From contig NZ_QFGA01000003.1 of NCBI RefSeq assembly GCF_004369205.1, positions 434,001 through 498,000 on the forward strand: a stretch of 64,000 bases of DNA. The letters run 5' to 3'. The stretch comes from Pelotomaculum schinkii. Lineage in GTDB: Bacteria; Bacillota; Desulfotomaculia; Desulfotomaculales; Pelotomaculaceae. Below are positions 35,936-43,595 of the stretch, piece after piece; position 1 is the stretch's first letter; each line of letters starts with the position of its first letter. The notes beneath the pieces are model-generated. The model ran no database searches. It was given only the letters and a program-made list of their open reading frames with translations, and had not been told where the DNA came from. Made by a program: the position numbers and the translations under genes.

Positions 35936-37246
35936 ATGGACAATGCCAGGATACTTATTGTTGAGGACGAAGGTATTGAAGCCCTTGACTTACAAAATAG
36001 GCTGATTGGTCAGGGATACACCGCACCTGATATTGCAGCTACCGGTGAAGAGGCTGTCAAAAAAACAGAGGAAACAGCTCCTGATCTGGTGCTGATGGAC
36101 ATAATGCTGCATGGAGAAATCGACGGTGTGACGGCCGCCGAGCAGATCCAGGCCCGTTTTGATATTCCGGTAATATATATCACCGCCTTTGCGGATGAAG
36201 ATACACTGCAGCGCGCCAAGATAACAGAGCCGTACGGCTATTTAGTCAAGCCTTTCAGGGAGAGAGAGCTGTACGTAACTATCGATATGGCCTTGTATAA
36301 GCATAAAATGGAAAAGAAGTTAAGAGAGCGCGAAAAATGGTTTGCCACAACGCTTAGGAGTATTGGAGACGCTGTAATTGCCACTGATAATAACGGTCTG
36401 GTAACATTTATGAATCCGATGGCTGAGAAACTAACCGGCTGGAAGCTGGAAGAAAGCCAGAATAAAAAATTGACGGAAATATTTAATATAATAAACATGT
36501 ACTCGCGTAAACCCGCCGAGAACCCGGTAACAAAGGTACTAGTTGAAGGCCTTACCGTAGATCTGGCAAACCATACCATATTGATAGCCAGAGATGGAAC
36601 AGAAATAGCGATAGATGACAGCGCCGCACCCATCAAAGATGACAAGGGGAACATTACCGGCGTGGTCCTGGCATTCCGCGATATCACCGAGCGCGAACAG
36701 GCTGAGGAAGCCTTGCGAAAATCATATGAAGAACTGGATGCAAGAGTAAAAGAGCGGACAGCAGAGCTGGAGAAACTCAACCAGGCACTGCGGGTGGAAA
36801 TTGAAGAGCGCAAGCAGGCCGAGGAGATCATCTCACGACAGACACAGGAGATTATCGAAGTTTCTACGCCGGTCATACAGATATGGGAAGGCATTGTGTC
36901 CGTACCCCTGATCGGCACCCTGGACAGTATGCGGGCGCAGCAACTGATGGAGCAGTTGCTGGAGAAGATCGTGGAAACGGGGTCATCTGTCGCTTTGCTT
37001 GACGTTACCGGTGTTCCCGCCATCGATTCGAAAACAGCCCGGCACCTCCTCGAAACCATCAGCGCGGTGCGCCTGCTGGGGGCGGAGGTGGTATTGACCG
37101 GAATCCGCCCGGCGATTGCCCGGACACTCGCTCAATTAGGCGTCGATCTGTCCAATGTGAACACCCGCTCCTCCTTCTCCGCAGGGCTGCTCCATGCCTT
37201 GACCCTATTGAAGCTGCGGGTGGTTAACCAAGCTTGTGCAGACTAA
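35936..37246 (+). CDS. Receiver-PAS-STAS protein (response regulator fused to RsbR-type STAS)
   Basis: Links two-component phosphorelay to a stressosome. ATG 35936 follows AAAGGAGCCC. Domain order in 436 residues: CheY-like receiver 1-125 with phospho-acceptor Asp55 (LVLMDIMLHG) and the Lys in GYLVKPF; PAS about 135-255; coiled linker (EELDARVKERTAELEKLNQA); and STAS about 310-436, with the same AIDSKTARH and AIARTLAQL sites as the gene at 28910. The last roughly 175 residues are almost identical to that gene, also at DNA level. This allows phosphorylation by the neighbouring histidine kinases to feed into a stressosome particle, an inference from architecture. Confidence 0.83.
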   Translation: MDNARILIVEDEGIEALDLQNRLIGQGYTAPDIAATGEEAVKKTEETAPDLVLMDIMLHGEIDGVTAAEQIQARFDIPVIYITAFADEDTLQRAKITEPYGYLVKPFRERELYVTIDMALYKHKMEKKLREREKWFATTLRSIGDAVIATDNNGLVTFMNPMAEKLTGWKLEESQNKKLTEIFNIINMYSRKPAENPVTKVLVEGLTVDLANHTILIARDGTEIAIDDSAAPIKDDKGNITGVVLAFRDITEREQAEEALRKSYEELDARVKERTAELEKLNQALRVEIEERKQAEEIISRQTQEIIEVSTPVIQIWEGIVSVPLIGTLDSMRAQQLMEQLLEKIVETGSSVALLDVTGVPAIDSKTARHLLETISAVRLLGAEVVLTGIRPAIARTLAQLGVDLSNVNTRSSFSAGLLHALTLLKLRVVNQACAD

Positions 37247-37266
37247 TATCTATTGGGGGGTGTAAG

Positions 37267-37641
37267 ATGATGACCAGCGAAAGCATCTCTGTGATAAGGA
37301 TACACGACGTGTTGTTGGTAACGATGCCGCCCGATCCTGATGATACTTCTGTCACCATTCTCCAGGAAAAGGTTTTAAACGCCATGGAGCGGTATCGAGT
37401 CAAAGGCCTGGTATTGGACATTTCCGCTGTGCAGACAATGGACTCTTTTTTTGCCCGGGTGGTAGCTGAAACTGCCCAAATGGTAGTCCTGATGGGTGGA
37501 AAGACGGTTATCGCCGGAATGCAGCCGAGCGTTGCTATTACAGCCACGCAGCTGGGTTTGACGCTGGGAGGCGCCTTGACGGCTTTGAATGCCGACCTTG
37601 CTTTAGATATGATTAGCGACATATTTCAACGGGGGCGATAA
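37267..37641 (+). CDS. rsbS: RsbS-like stressosome STAS protein
   Basis: Single STAS domain forming the stressosome core with RsbR-type proteins. The start is ATG 37267 or 37270, just after GGGGGGTG. The TMDSFFARVVAE motif carries the serine (Ser60, or Ser59 from the second ATG) equivalent to B. subtilis RsbS Ser59, the RsbT phosphorylation site. GKTVIAGMQPSVAITATQLG is the second RsbS hallmark. Length is 124 residues, normal for RsbS. The rsbT gene follows two bases after its stop. An upstream in-frame TTG at 37234 inside the preceding gene is unlikely. Confidence 0.9.
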   Translation: MMTSESISVIRIHDVLLVTMPPDPDDTSVTILQEKVLNAMERYRVKGLVLDISAVQTMDSFFARVVAETAQMVVLMGGKTVIAGMQPSVAITATQLGLTLGGALTALNADLALDMISDIFQRGR

Positions 37642-37643
37642 AC

Positions 37644-38057
37644 ATGAGCGGTGATGCTCATGGAGAAATAACTATTGATAAGGAGATCGACATTATCGTT
37701 GTACGTAAGACAGTCCGTGATGCAGCAGCTAAGTTGAACTTCGGTATCACGGACGTTACGCGTATCGTTACTGCGGCGTCTGAACTTGCACGCAACGTTT
37801 TTTTATACGCCGGCTCGGGTGTTATGAAGTGGCGTGCCCTCAATTCAAGCGTAGCGGTGGGAATGGAGTTGACCTTCATAGATCACGGCCCTGGTATCGC
37901 CGACCTGGAACAGGTGATGCATGAGGGCTATTCCACCAGCGGCGGCCTTGGACTGGGCCTCCCGGGTTCCCGCAGGCTGATGGATGAACTGGAGATCACA
38001 TCCCAGGTAGGTAAAGGCACCACCGTTATCATCAAGAAGTGGCGAAGGAGATACTAA
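37644..38057 (+). CDS. rsbT: RsbT-like switch serine/threonine kinase
   Basis: GHKL-type kinase that phosphorylates RsbS and RsbR STAS domains and on release activates a downstream effector. The N box is TAASELARNVFLYAG, G1 is DHGPGIADLEQVM, and G2 is GGLGLGLPGSRRLMDELEI. Length is 137 residues, matching RsbT rather than the longer RsbW. ATG 37644 follows the rsbS stop by two bases, and its own stop overlaps the next ATG (TAATG), so R-S-T-X-like genes are tightly coupled. No RsbU phosphatase gene is present as the usual partner in this window. Confidence 0.9.
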   Translation: MSGDAHGEITIDKEIDIIVVRKTVRDAAAKLNFGITDVTRIVTAASELARNVFLYAGSGVMKWRALNSSVAVGMELTFIDHGPGIADLEQVMHEGYSTSGGLGLGLPGSRRLMDELEITSQVGKGTTVIIKKWRRRY

Positions 38058-39109
38058 TGATGCCGCTTCCATCTTGTTGTAGAGTTTCGGTCTCCCACTT
38101 GAGCGATGCGAACGAGGCGCGACGGCTGGTAAAGGCCATGGCAAGCAAGCTGGGCTTCGGTATGCGGGAAAGCGAGGAGTTTGCCATTGTCGTGAGCGAG
38201 CTGGCATCCAATCTGGTCAAGCACGCAACAAGCGGTCAGCTGACGCTGACTCCGCTTGAGGAAGGCGGTCGCTTCGGGATTAAAATAGAATCGCAAGATA
38301 ACGGACCCGGGATTGCCGACGTTGAGCGGGCAATTACCGATGGCTTCTCGACTACAGGCAGTCTGGGCTATGGTTTGGGCTCGGTCAACCGGCTGATGGA
38401 CGAATTCGAAATCCAGCCTGGCCCTGACGGTAAAACCGGTACCCAAATCACATGCCTACGGTGGAGGCGTGAACATGCCCGGAAAACGGAGGAATGCCCC
38501 CTCGCTTTCGGGGTCGCAACCCGTGCTTACCGCAATACGGAATTAAATGGAGACACCTTTGTCGTTAGACGATCGAATAAATTTGCCCTGGTTGCCTTGA
38601 TTGACGGATTAGGACACGGACAGTATGCCAAAATTGCGGCCCAGGCCGCCAGGGAATATATAGAAAACCACTACGATCAGCCGCTGGAGGCGCTTTTTCG
38701 CGGGGCGGGACGAGCCTGCCGCGCCACCCGGGGAGTGGTGATGGCCCTCGCCAGGTTTGATTGGAAAGCGGAGACTATTTCATTAACCTTCGCCAGCGTT
38801 GGCAATATTGAGGCGAGGGTGTTTGGCAGCCCGGCCCCGATGAATTTCATCGTGCAGCGTGGGGTGGTGGGGCTTAATGCTCCCGATCCGGTTATAACTG
38901 GTAACATATGGGACTCAGACTATATTCTGGTATTACATACTGATGGCGTCCGGACGAAGTGGTGTTGGAATGACTTTCCGGAGCTGGCTGATTTGCCCGC
39001 TTCCCCTGCCGCCCGGCGCCTGCTGCAGGCTCTGGCTAAAGATAATGATGACGCCACTGTCATCGTGGTTAGAAAAAGCTTCACAAATCGGGTGATACCA
39101 TATGACTGA
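38057..39109 (+). CDS. RsbT/W-like ATPase fused to PP2C (RsbX-like) phosphatase
   Basis: A 350-residue fusion. The start is ATG 38057, which shares its A with the rsbT stop and follows AAGGAGAT. Residues 1-140 form a GHKL ATPase like RsbT/RsbW: N box VVSELASNLVKHATSG, G1 DNGPGIADVERAI, G2 GSLGYGLGSVNRLMDEFEI. Residues about 150-350 are a PP2C/SpoIIE-type phosphatase: LVALIDGLGHGQYAKIAAQA, LVLHTDGVRTKW and DDATVIVVRK supply the metal-binding aspartates. RsbX in other stressosomes is a lone phosphatase resetting RsbR/RsbS; here a kinase-type module is attached, so one polypeptide might bind or modify and also dephosphorylate the STAS proteins. Confidence 0.85.
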   Translation: MMPLPSCCRVSVSHLSDANEARRLVKAMASKLGFGMRESEEFAIVVSELASNLVKHATSGQLTLTPLEEGGRFGIKIESQDNGPGIADVERAITDGFSTTGSLGYGLGSVNRLMDEFEIQPGPDGKTGTQITCLRWRREHARKTEECPLAFGVATRAYRNTELNGDTFVVRRSNKFALVALIDGLGHGQYAKIAAQAAREYIENHYDQPLEALFRGAGRACRATRGVVMALARFDWKAETISLTFASVGNIEARVFGSPAPMNFIVQRGVVGLNAPDPVITGNIWDSDYILVLHTDGVRTKWCWNDFPELADLPASPAARRLLQALAKDNDDATVIVVRKSFTNRVIPYD

Positions 39110-39998
39110 GATAAAAGTAGAGACAATTTCTTTAAGGAACCAATTGGAAGAAACGCTGCAGCGAAACCGGCTGCTCCAGGAGGAACTGGATGCAACAAAC
39201 ATCGGCCTGCTTGCTTTGACCATGGAGCTCGAGGAGAAGAACGAGGAAGTCCAGTCTATAACCCAACAACTCTGGCAAGTGGCTAGAATGGTAACGATGG
39301 GCGAACTGGCGGCGAGCATCGCTCACGAACTGAATAACCCGCTGGCGACCGTAAGCCTGCGGGTAGAGTCCCTGGCTAACAAGCTCCCCCCTGAGGACCC
39401 AAAGCAGAAAGCTTTGCAAATTATCTCTCAGGAAGTCGAACGTATGGGCGCTCTTGTTAAAAAACTGCTCAATTTCAGCCGCCGCGGCCAGCGAAAGGTT
39501 ACCACGGTTGATGTCTGCCGGGAGATAGAGCATGCCCTCGAGCTTATTTATTATCAGCTGCGCAAAAACAGGATCACCGTCAGGCGGGATTATCAGGCCG
39601 AGTTGCCGCTGATTCATGCCGACAGCCAGGAGTTGCTGCAACTTTTCCTGAACCTTTTCACCAATGCCAGCGATGCCATGCCGCAGGGTGGAACGCTGAC
39701 GATTCGGGTATACGAGGGACATACGGATACTGATTGTGTTGCCATTGAGATTGCCGATACCGGTATGGGAATTCAGCCCGATGACCTGGCAAAAGTGATG
39801 GACCCCTTTTTTACTACCAAGCCAGTGGGTAAAGGCACTGGCTTGGGCTTATCTATTTGCCGGCACATTGTACGGGAACACCAAGGTTTAATTACCATTG
39901 CCAGCGAGGTCGGTAAAGGCGCCACTGTATTTATAAAGCTGCCCATGATTAAGGAAAGCGGACACACTTCTTCGCAAGGGGTGTCCCCGCTAAAATAG
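39102..39998 (+). CDS. Soluble histidine kinase of the stressosome cluster
   Basis: Cytoplasmic sensor kinase without a sensor domain. ATG 39102 lies inside the end of the preceding gene (8-base overlap), so the product is made in step with it. Residues 1-60 form a coiled coil (LQRNRLLQEELDATNIGLLA). The HisKA is MGELAASIAHELNNPLATVS, and the HATPase has N box LFLNLFTNASDAMPQGG, G1 ADTGMGIQPDD and G2 GTGLGLSICRHIV. The 298 residues contain no transmembrane helix, so the signal probably comes from bound partners. This kinase is placed as in Vibrio-type stressosome operons where RsbX is followed by a two-component pair. Confidence 0.87.
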   Translation: MTEIKVETISLRNQLEETLQRNRLLQEELDATNIGLLALTMELEEKNEEVQSITQQLWQVARMVTMGELAASIAHELNNPLATVSLRVESLANKLPPEDPKQKALQIISQEVERMGALVKKLLNFSRRGQRKVTTVDVCREIEHALELIYYQLRKNRITVRRDYQAELPLIHADSQELLQLFLNLFTNASDAMPQGGTLTIRVYEGHTDTDCVAIEIADTGMGIQPDDLAKVMDPFFTTKPVGKGTGLGLSICRHIVREHQGLITIASEVGKGATVFIKLPMIKESGHTSSQGVSPLK

Positions 39999-40055
39999 CA
40001 AATATGCTTACTGTATTAAGGTTTCTATTTTATAGTCGCTTGGAGGTGAATTGTA

Positions 40056-42344
40056 ATGGGCATGACAAAATTAGGCCGGGTTTTGGTTGTTGATGATGAA
40101 GTAGAACTGATGACTGTCCTTTGTGAAACTCTTAATGAAAGAGAATACGAGGCATTTGGATTTACATCCGGCGCGGATGCCTTAAAAGCTTTACAAGAAC
40201 AGGATTTCGATCTCATCTTAACCGATCTGATGATGCCCGGTATGAATGGAATTGAGCTATATAGGGAAGCGCTTAAAATTGATCCCAATATGGTTGGGAT
40301 TATGATGACTGGTCAGGGAACAGTCCAAACAGCAGTGGAGGCGATGAAGGTAGGGGCTTTTGATTTTGTACTAAAACCCTTTAAATTAAACACACTGTTG
40401 GCCGTGCTGCTTCGTGCCATGGAAATGAGGCGGCTGAGGAATGAAAACCTGCAGTTATGCGATTCGATGGCGATTTATGATCTTGCCATGGCTGTTTCCT
40501 CTTCCCTGGACATTAATGTAATTCTTAATAAGATTGCTGACGCTGTACTTGATCAATGTGAAGCGGATGAGATATCGATCATGCTGCCCACAAGCACAGG
40601 GGAAGAACTTTATGTGGCTGTTGCCCGGGGTGATCAGATGGAAATAAAATTGGGGCAGCGTATCCCCATCCATAAAGGGATTGCCGGATGGGTGGCATCC
40701 AATCACGAGACCCTGATCATGCAGGGAGCTATCCGCGATCCCCGTTTTGCTCCGATCAAACCCCGCCCGGAGATTAAGTCGTCTATTTCAACACCCTTGC
40801 TTGTTGGTGGAAAGTGCGTTGGGGTGTTGAACGTTAATTCAAAAAAAAGAAAATCGTATCTCTTTGGCAAGGTCAAGGCATTGAAAATTTTGGCCGGCAC
40901 TGCTGCCAGCGCCCTGGAAAACGCCAGGCTTTATGGAGAATTGCAAAGGGCTGAGCAGAAGTACCGCTCCATTTTTGAAAACACCACCGAGGGGATCTTT
41001 CAGGTTGCCCCTGATGGGCGTTATCTATTCGTTAATCCATCGATGGCGCGTATCCTGGGATATAATCAACCTGAAGAGATGCTCTCGCTTAAGTCAGGTC
41101 TGAATTACGAAAGTTTTTTGGGAAGCGAATCAGAAAGGCAAGGCATAGAGCGCCAAATACGCCGCCAGGATGGCGCCGTGATTTGGGTCTCAGAAAATGT
41201 CCGGGTTGTGCGTGATGATCAGGGCGATATGCTATACTTTGAAGGCACTATGGAAGACATTACCAAACGCAAAGAGGCCGAAGAAGCGCTGCGGGAGAGC
41301 GAGGCGCGATATCGCCGGATCGTAGAAACAGCCGCTGAAGGAATTTGGGTTATAGATAGGAACTGCAGGACGACTTTTATCAACAAAAAGATGGCAGAGA
41401 TGCTGGGCTGCGCTGTCGAGGAAATGGTTGGAAAGTCTCTGTATGATTTCATCGACAATGAATGGGCTGCAAAAGTCGAGAGTAATATAAAGTTACACCA
41501 ACAAGGAATTTCAAAGCAATATGAATTCAAGTTCCGCCGAACAGACGGAAAGGAATTATGGGCAATTATATCAATCAATCCCTTTTTTGAACTAAACGGA
41601 CAATACTCCGGGGCACTGGCAATGGTTACCGATATCACTGAACGCAAGCAGCTTGAAAAAGAAATGGCGCGACTCGACCGGCTGGACCTGATAGGTGAAA
41701 TGGCGGCCGGGATAGGCCACGAAATCAGGAACCCGATGACTGCTGTCCGTGGTTTTTTGCAGTTGCTGAAAGGGAAAAAGGAGTTTGTCAAACACGGGGA
41801 GTACTTCAACCTGATGATCTCAGAGCTTGACAGGGCTAATACTATAATAACCGAGTTTCTATCTTTAGCAAAAAACAAGGCTGTACAATTGAAACCGTCA
41901 ATTCTAAACACCATCCTTGAATCCATGCTTCCCTTAATCGAGGCGGACGCCTTAGTGACTGACAAATATATCAATTTGGAAACACAGGAACTGCCGGAAC
42001 TATTGCTGGATGAGAAAGAGATTCGCCAGCTTATTTTGAACCTTGCCCGGAATGGGCTGGAGTCCATGTCCCCCGGTGGGAAGATGAATTTAAGGACATT
42101 TGTGGAAGGCGAAGAGGTAGTTTTATCCGTGCAAGATCAGGGGAAAGGTATTGAACCCGGCATCATCGAAAAGATTGGCACTCCTTTTTATACGACCAAA
42201 GAAAATGGCACAGGATTAGGGCTGGCGGTATGTTATAAGGTTGCTGACAGGCACAACGCCAAGATAGATTTTGAAACAGGTCAAGCAGGCACTACATTTT
42301 TTGTCCGTTTTAAAACAAGCAAAAAACGGACTATTAACCACTAA
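40056..42344 (+). CDS. Hybrid receiver-GAF-PAS-PAS-histidine kinase
   Basis: A 762-residue soluble signalling protein with the receiver at the N-terminus. ATG 40056 follows TTGGAGGTGAATTG. The receiver is 1-125, with Asp57 in LILTDLMMPGMNG and Lys in FVLKPFKL. A GAF domain follows (about 145-295; GKCVGVLNVNSKKRKSYLFG), then PAS 1 (about 305-420), PAS 2 (about 430-545) and HisKA with AAGIGHEIRNPMTAVRGFLQ. The HATPase has N box LILNLARNGLESMSPGG and G1 DQGKGIEPG. Its receiver could accept phosphate from the small kinase upstream, giving a relay. It ends the same-strand cluster; the next gene is convergent. Confidence 0.87.
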   Translation: MGMTKLGRVLVVDDEVELMTVLCETLNEREYEAFGFTSGADALKALQEQDFDLILTDLMMPGMNGIELYREALKIDPNMVGIMMTGQGTVQTAVEAMKVGAFDFVLKPFKLNTLLAVLLRAMEMRRLRNENLQLCDSMAIYDLAMAVSSSLDINVILNKIADAVLDQCEADEISIMLPTSTGEELYVAVARGDQMEIKLGQRIPIHKGIAGWVASNHETLIMQGAIRDPRFAPIKPRPEIKSSISTPLLVGGKCVGVLNVNSKKRKSYLFGKVKALKILAGTAASALENARLYGELQRAEQKYRSIFENTTEGIFQVAPDGRYLFVNPSMARILGYNQPEEMLSLKSGLNYESFLGSESERQGIERQIRRQDGAVIWVSENVRVVRDDQGDMLYFEGTMEDITKRKEAEEALRESEARYRRIVETAAEGIWVIDRNCRTTFINKKMAEMLGCAVEEMVGKSLYDFIDNEWAAKVESNIKLHQQGISKQYEFKFRRTDGKELWAIISINPFFELNGQYSGALAMVTDITERKQLEKEMARLDRLDLIGEMAAGIGHEIRNPMTAVRGFLQLLKGKKEFVKHGEYFNLMISELDRANTIITEFLSLAKNKAVQLKPSILNTILESMLPLIEADALVTDKYINLETQELPELLLDEKEIRQLILNLARNGLESMSPGGKMNLRTFVEGEEVVLSVQDQGKGIEPGIIEKIGTPFYTTKENGTGLGLAVCYKVADRHNAKIDFETGQAGTTFFVRFKTSKKRTINH

Positions 42345-42386
42345 GCCCGAAGATCATCTAGTGTTGAAACTGGAGGATTAGCCGGA

Positions 42387-43262
42387 TTATTTTTTGCTCG
42401 TGAAACCCCGCCCCATGACTTCACTGGCGTCGGATATATAAACAAAGGCGTTGGGGTCGGATTCCGCCACAATTTTTTTCAACTTGGCCAACTCGAACCT
42501 GTTGACCACACAGTTGACAATGGTCTTTTCCTCCCGGGTAAAGGCCCCTTTACCGGAAAAATAGGTGACTCCGCGGTGCATCTCGTTAATTATTCTGCTG
42601 CCGATTTGCATGGAATGGTTGGACACAATTATTACCGACTTGCTGGTGTTGAGTCCGGAGATAACGGCATCAGTCACCTTTGACGCTACAAACATGGAAA
42701 TAATGGTGTAAAGCCCGATGTTGAGAGGGAAAAAAACTAATGACACTGCAATTACCAGCAAGTTGGCCAAAAAACCAACTTCGCCGATCCCCATGTTTTT
42801 TCTTTTACGCAGAATGACAGCAATGATGTCGGTTCCTCCGGTGCTGCCGTGGCCCCGGAGCACCAATCCCAACCCGGCGCCGCTCAGCGACCCGCCAAAA
42901 ATCGCAGCTAAAATCAGGTCAATCTGCGGGGGCCGCGCCAGAGCCTGGGTTGCCGGCTGGAAGAAGGCCAGTGCCAGAGTGCCGGTAAGGCTGTATAGCA
43001 GGAATTGCCGGTTAATTTCTTTAAAGCCCCACCAAAAAATGGGAATGTTTAATATGATGATGGTGAGGTAAACCGGTATTTTCAACAGGTAAAAGAACAC
43101 CAGCGCCAGCCCCGTCACGCCCCCCGCCAGGAAGCTGTTGGGGATTAAAAAGAAGTTGAGGCTCAGCGCTGTCAGCAGGGTTCCGGTAATGATTAACAGC
43201 AGATCAAGCAGATCTTCCCTGGCTTTGCGCGATTGCAAATATGCTTTGAGTTTACGGCGCAT
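42387..43262 (-). CDS. YitT family membrane protein (DUF161/DUF2179)
   Basis: Membrane protein with five to six helices followed by a cytoplasmic DUF2179 domain. Typical blocks are FFLIPNSFLAGGVTGLALVF, GLVLRGHGSTGGTDIIAVIL and, in the C-terminal domain, HRGVTYFSGKGAFTREEKTI and ESDPNAFVYISDASEVMGRG. Length is 291 residues, as usual for the YitT/YqfU group. The function of the family is not firmly known. The gene is transcribed toward the signalling cluster, with about 40 bases between the two stops and no obvious terminator. Confidence 0.88.
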   Translation of the reverse strand: MRRKLKAYLQSRKAREDLLDLLLIITGTLLTALSLNFFLIPNSFLAGGVTGLALVFFYLLKIPVYLTIIILNIPIFWWGFKEINRQFLLYSLTGTLALAFFQPATQALARPPQIDLILAAIFGGSLSGAGLGLVLRGHGSTGGTDIIAVILRKRKNMGIGEVGFLANLLVIAVSLVFFPLNIGLYTIISMFVASKVTDAVISGLNTSKSVIIVSNHSMQIGSRIINEMHRGVTYFSGKGAFTREEKTIVNCVVNRFELAKLKKIVAESDPNAFVYISDASEVMGRGFTSKK

Positions 43263-43286
43263 ATTGTTGCTCCAAATTTATCAGTA

Positions 43287-43595
43287 TTATTTTTCAGGCT
43301 GGCGCCTTTGGTTGATGTATTGTATTGCCGCCTGAGCAATTTCCCTCTTGATGTTTTTCAGTATTTCCTCCGGGAGCGGACTGCCGTCTGTCTTTTTAAT
43401 CCAACCGGGTATGGCAATATCGTTATGACTGGCTTCTCTATGGTACTGGACTACTCCATCACCAATGAAACTGCCGTCTTCAAAAAGCTGGTAACGTACG
43501 ATGTAGCTTGGGTCAAGAGACAGTTTCCGGTCTACTTCTGTTTTCACCTCGATACTATCAGGATTCACCCGCTGATCCAGCCGATGGTTCTTCAT
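43287..43595 (-). CDS. Hypothetical protein
   Basis: I do not recognise this 102-residue soluble protein. The start is taken as ATG 43595 (MKNHRLDQRVNPDSIEVKTE), with a weak AGG upstream; TTG 43604 is an alternative. Its start lies inside the 3' end of the glycosidase gene in another frame, a coupling-type overlap. The middle (VRYQLFEDGSFIGDGVVQYH) suggests beta strands and the C-terminus a helix (EILKNIKREIAQAAIQYINQ). Codon use looks coding, and it fills the space between the glycosidase and YitT genes. No signal peptide. Confidence 0.55.
   Translation of the reverse strand: MKNHRLDQRVNPDSIEVKTEVDRKLSLDPSYIVRYQLFEDGSFIGDGVVQYHREASHNDIAIPGWIKKTDGSPLPEEILKNIKREIAQAAIQYINQRRQPEK

Noticed and set aside
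28910-42344. Considered calling the cluster a conventional sigma-B partner-switching operon.
   Set aside because: No sigma-B, RsbV or RsbU gene is present, and the only RsbW-like domain is fused to a phosphatase.
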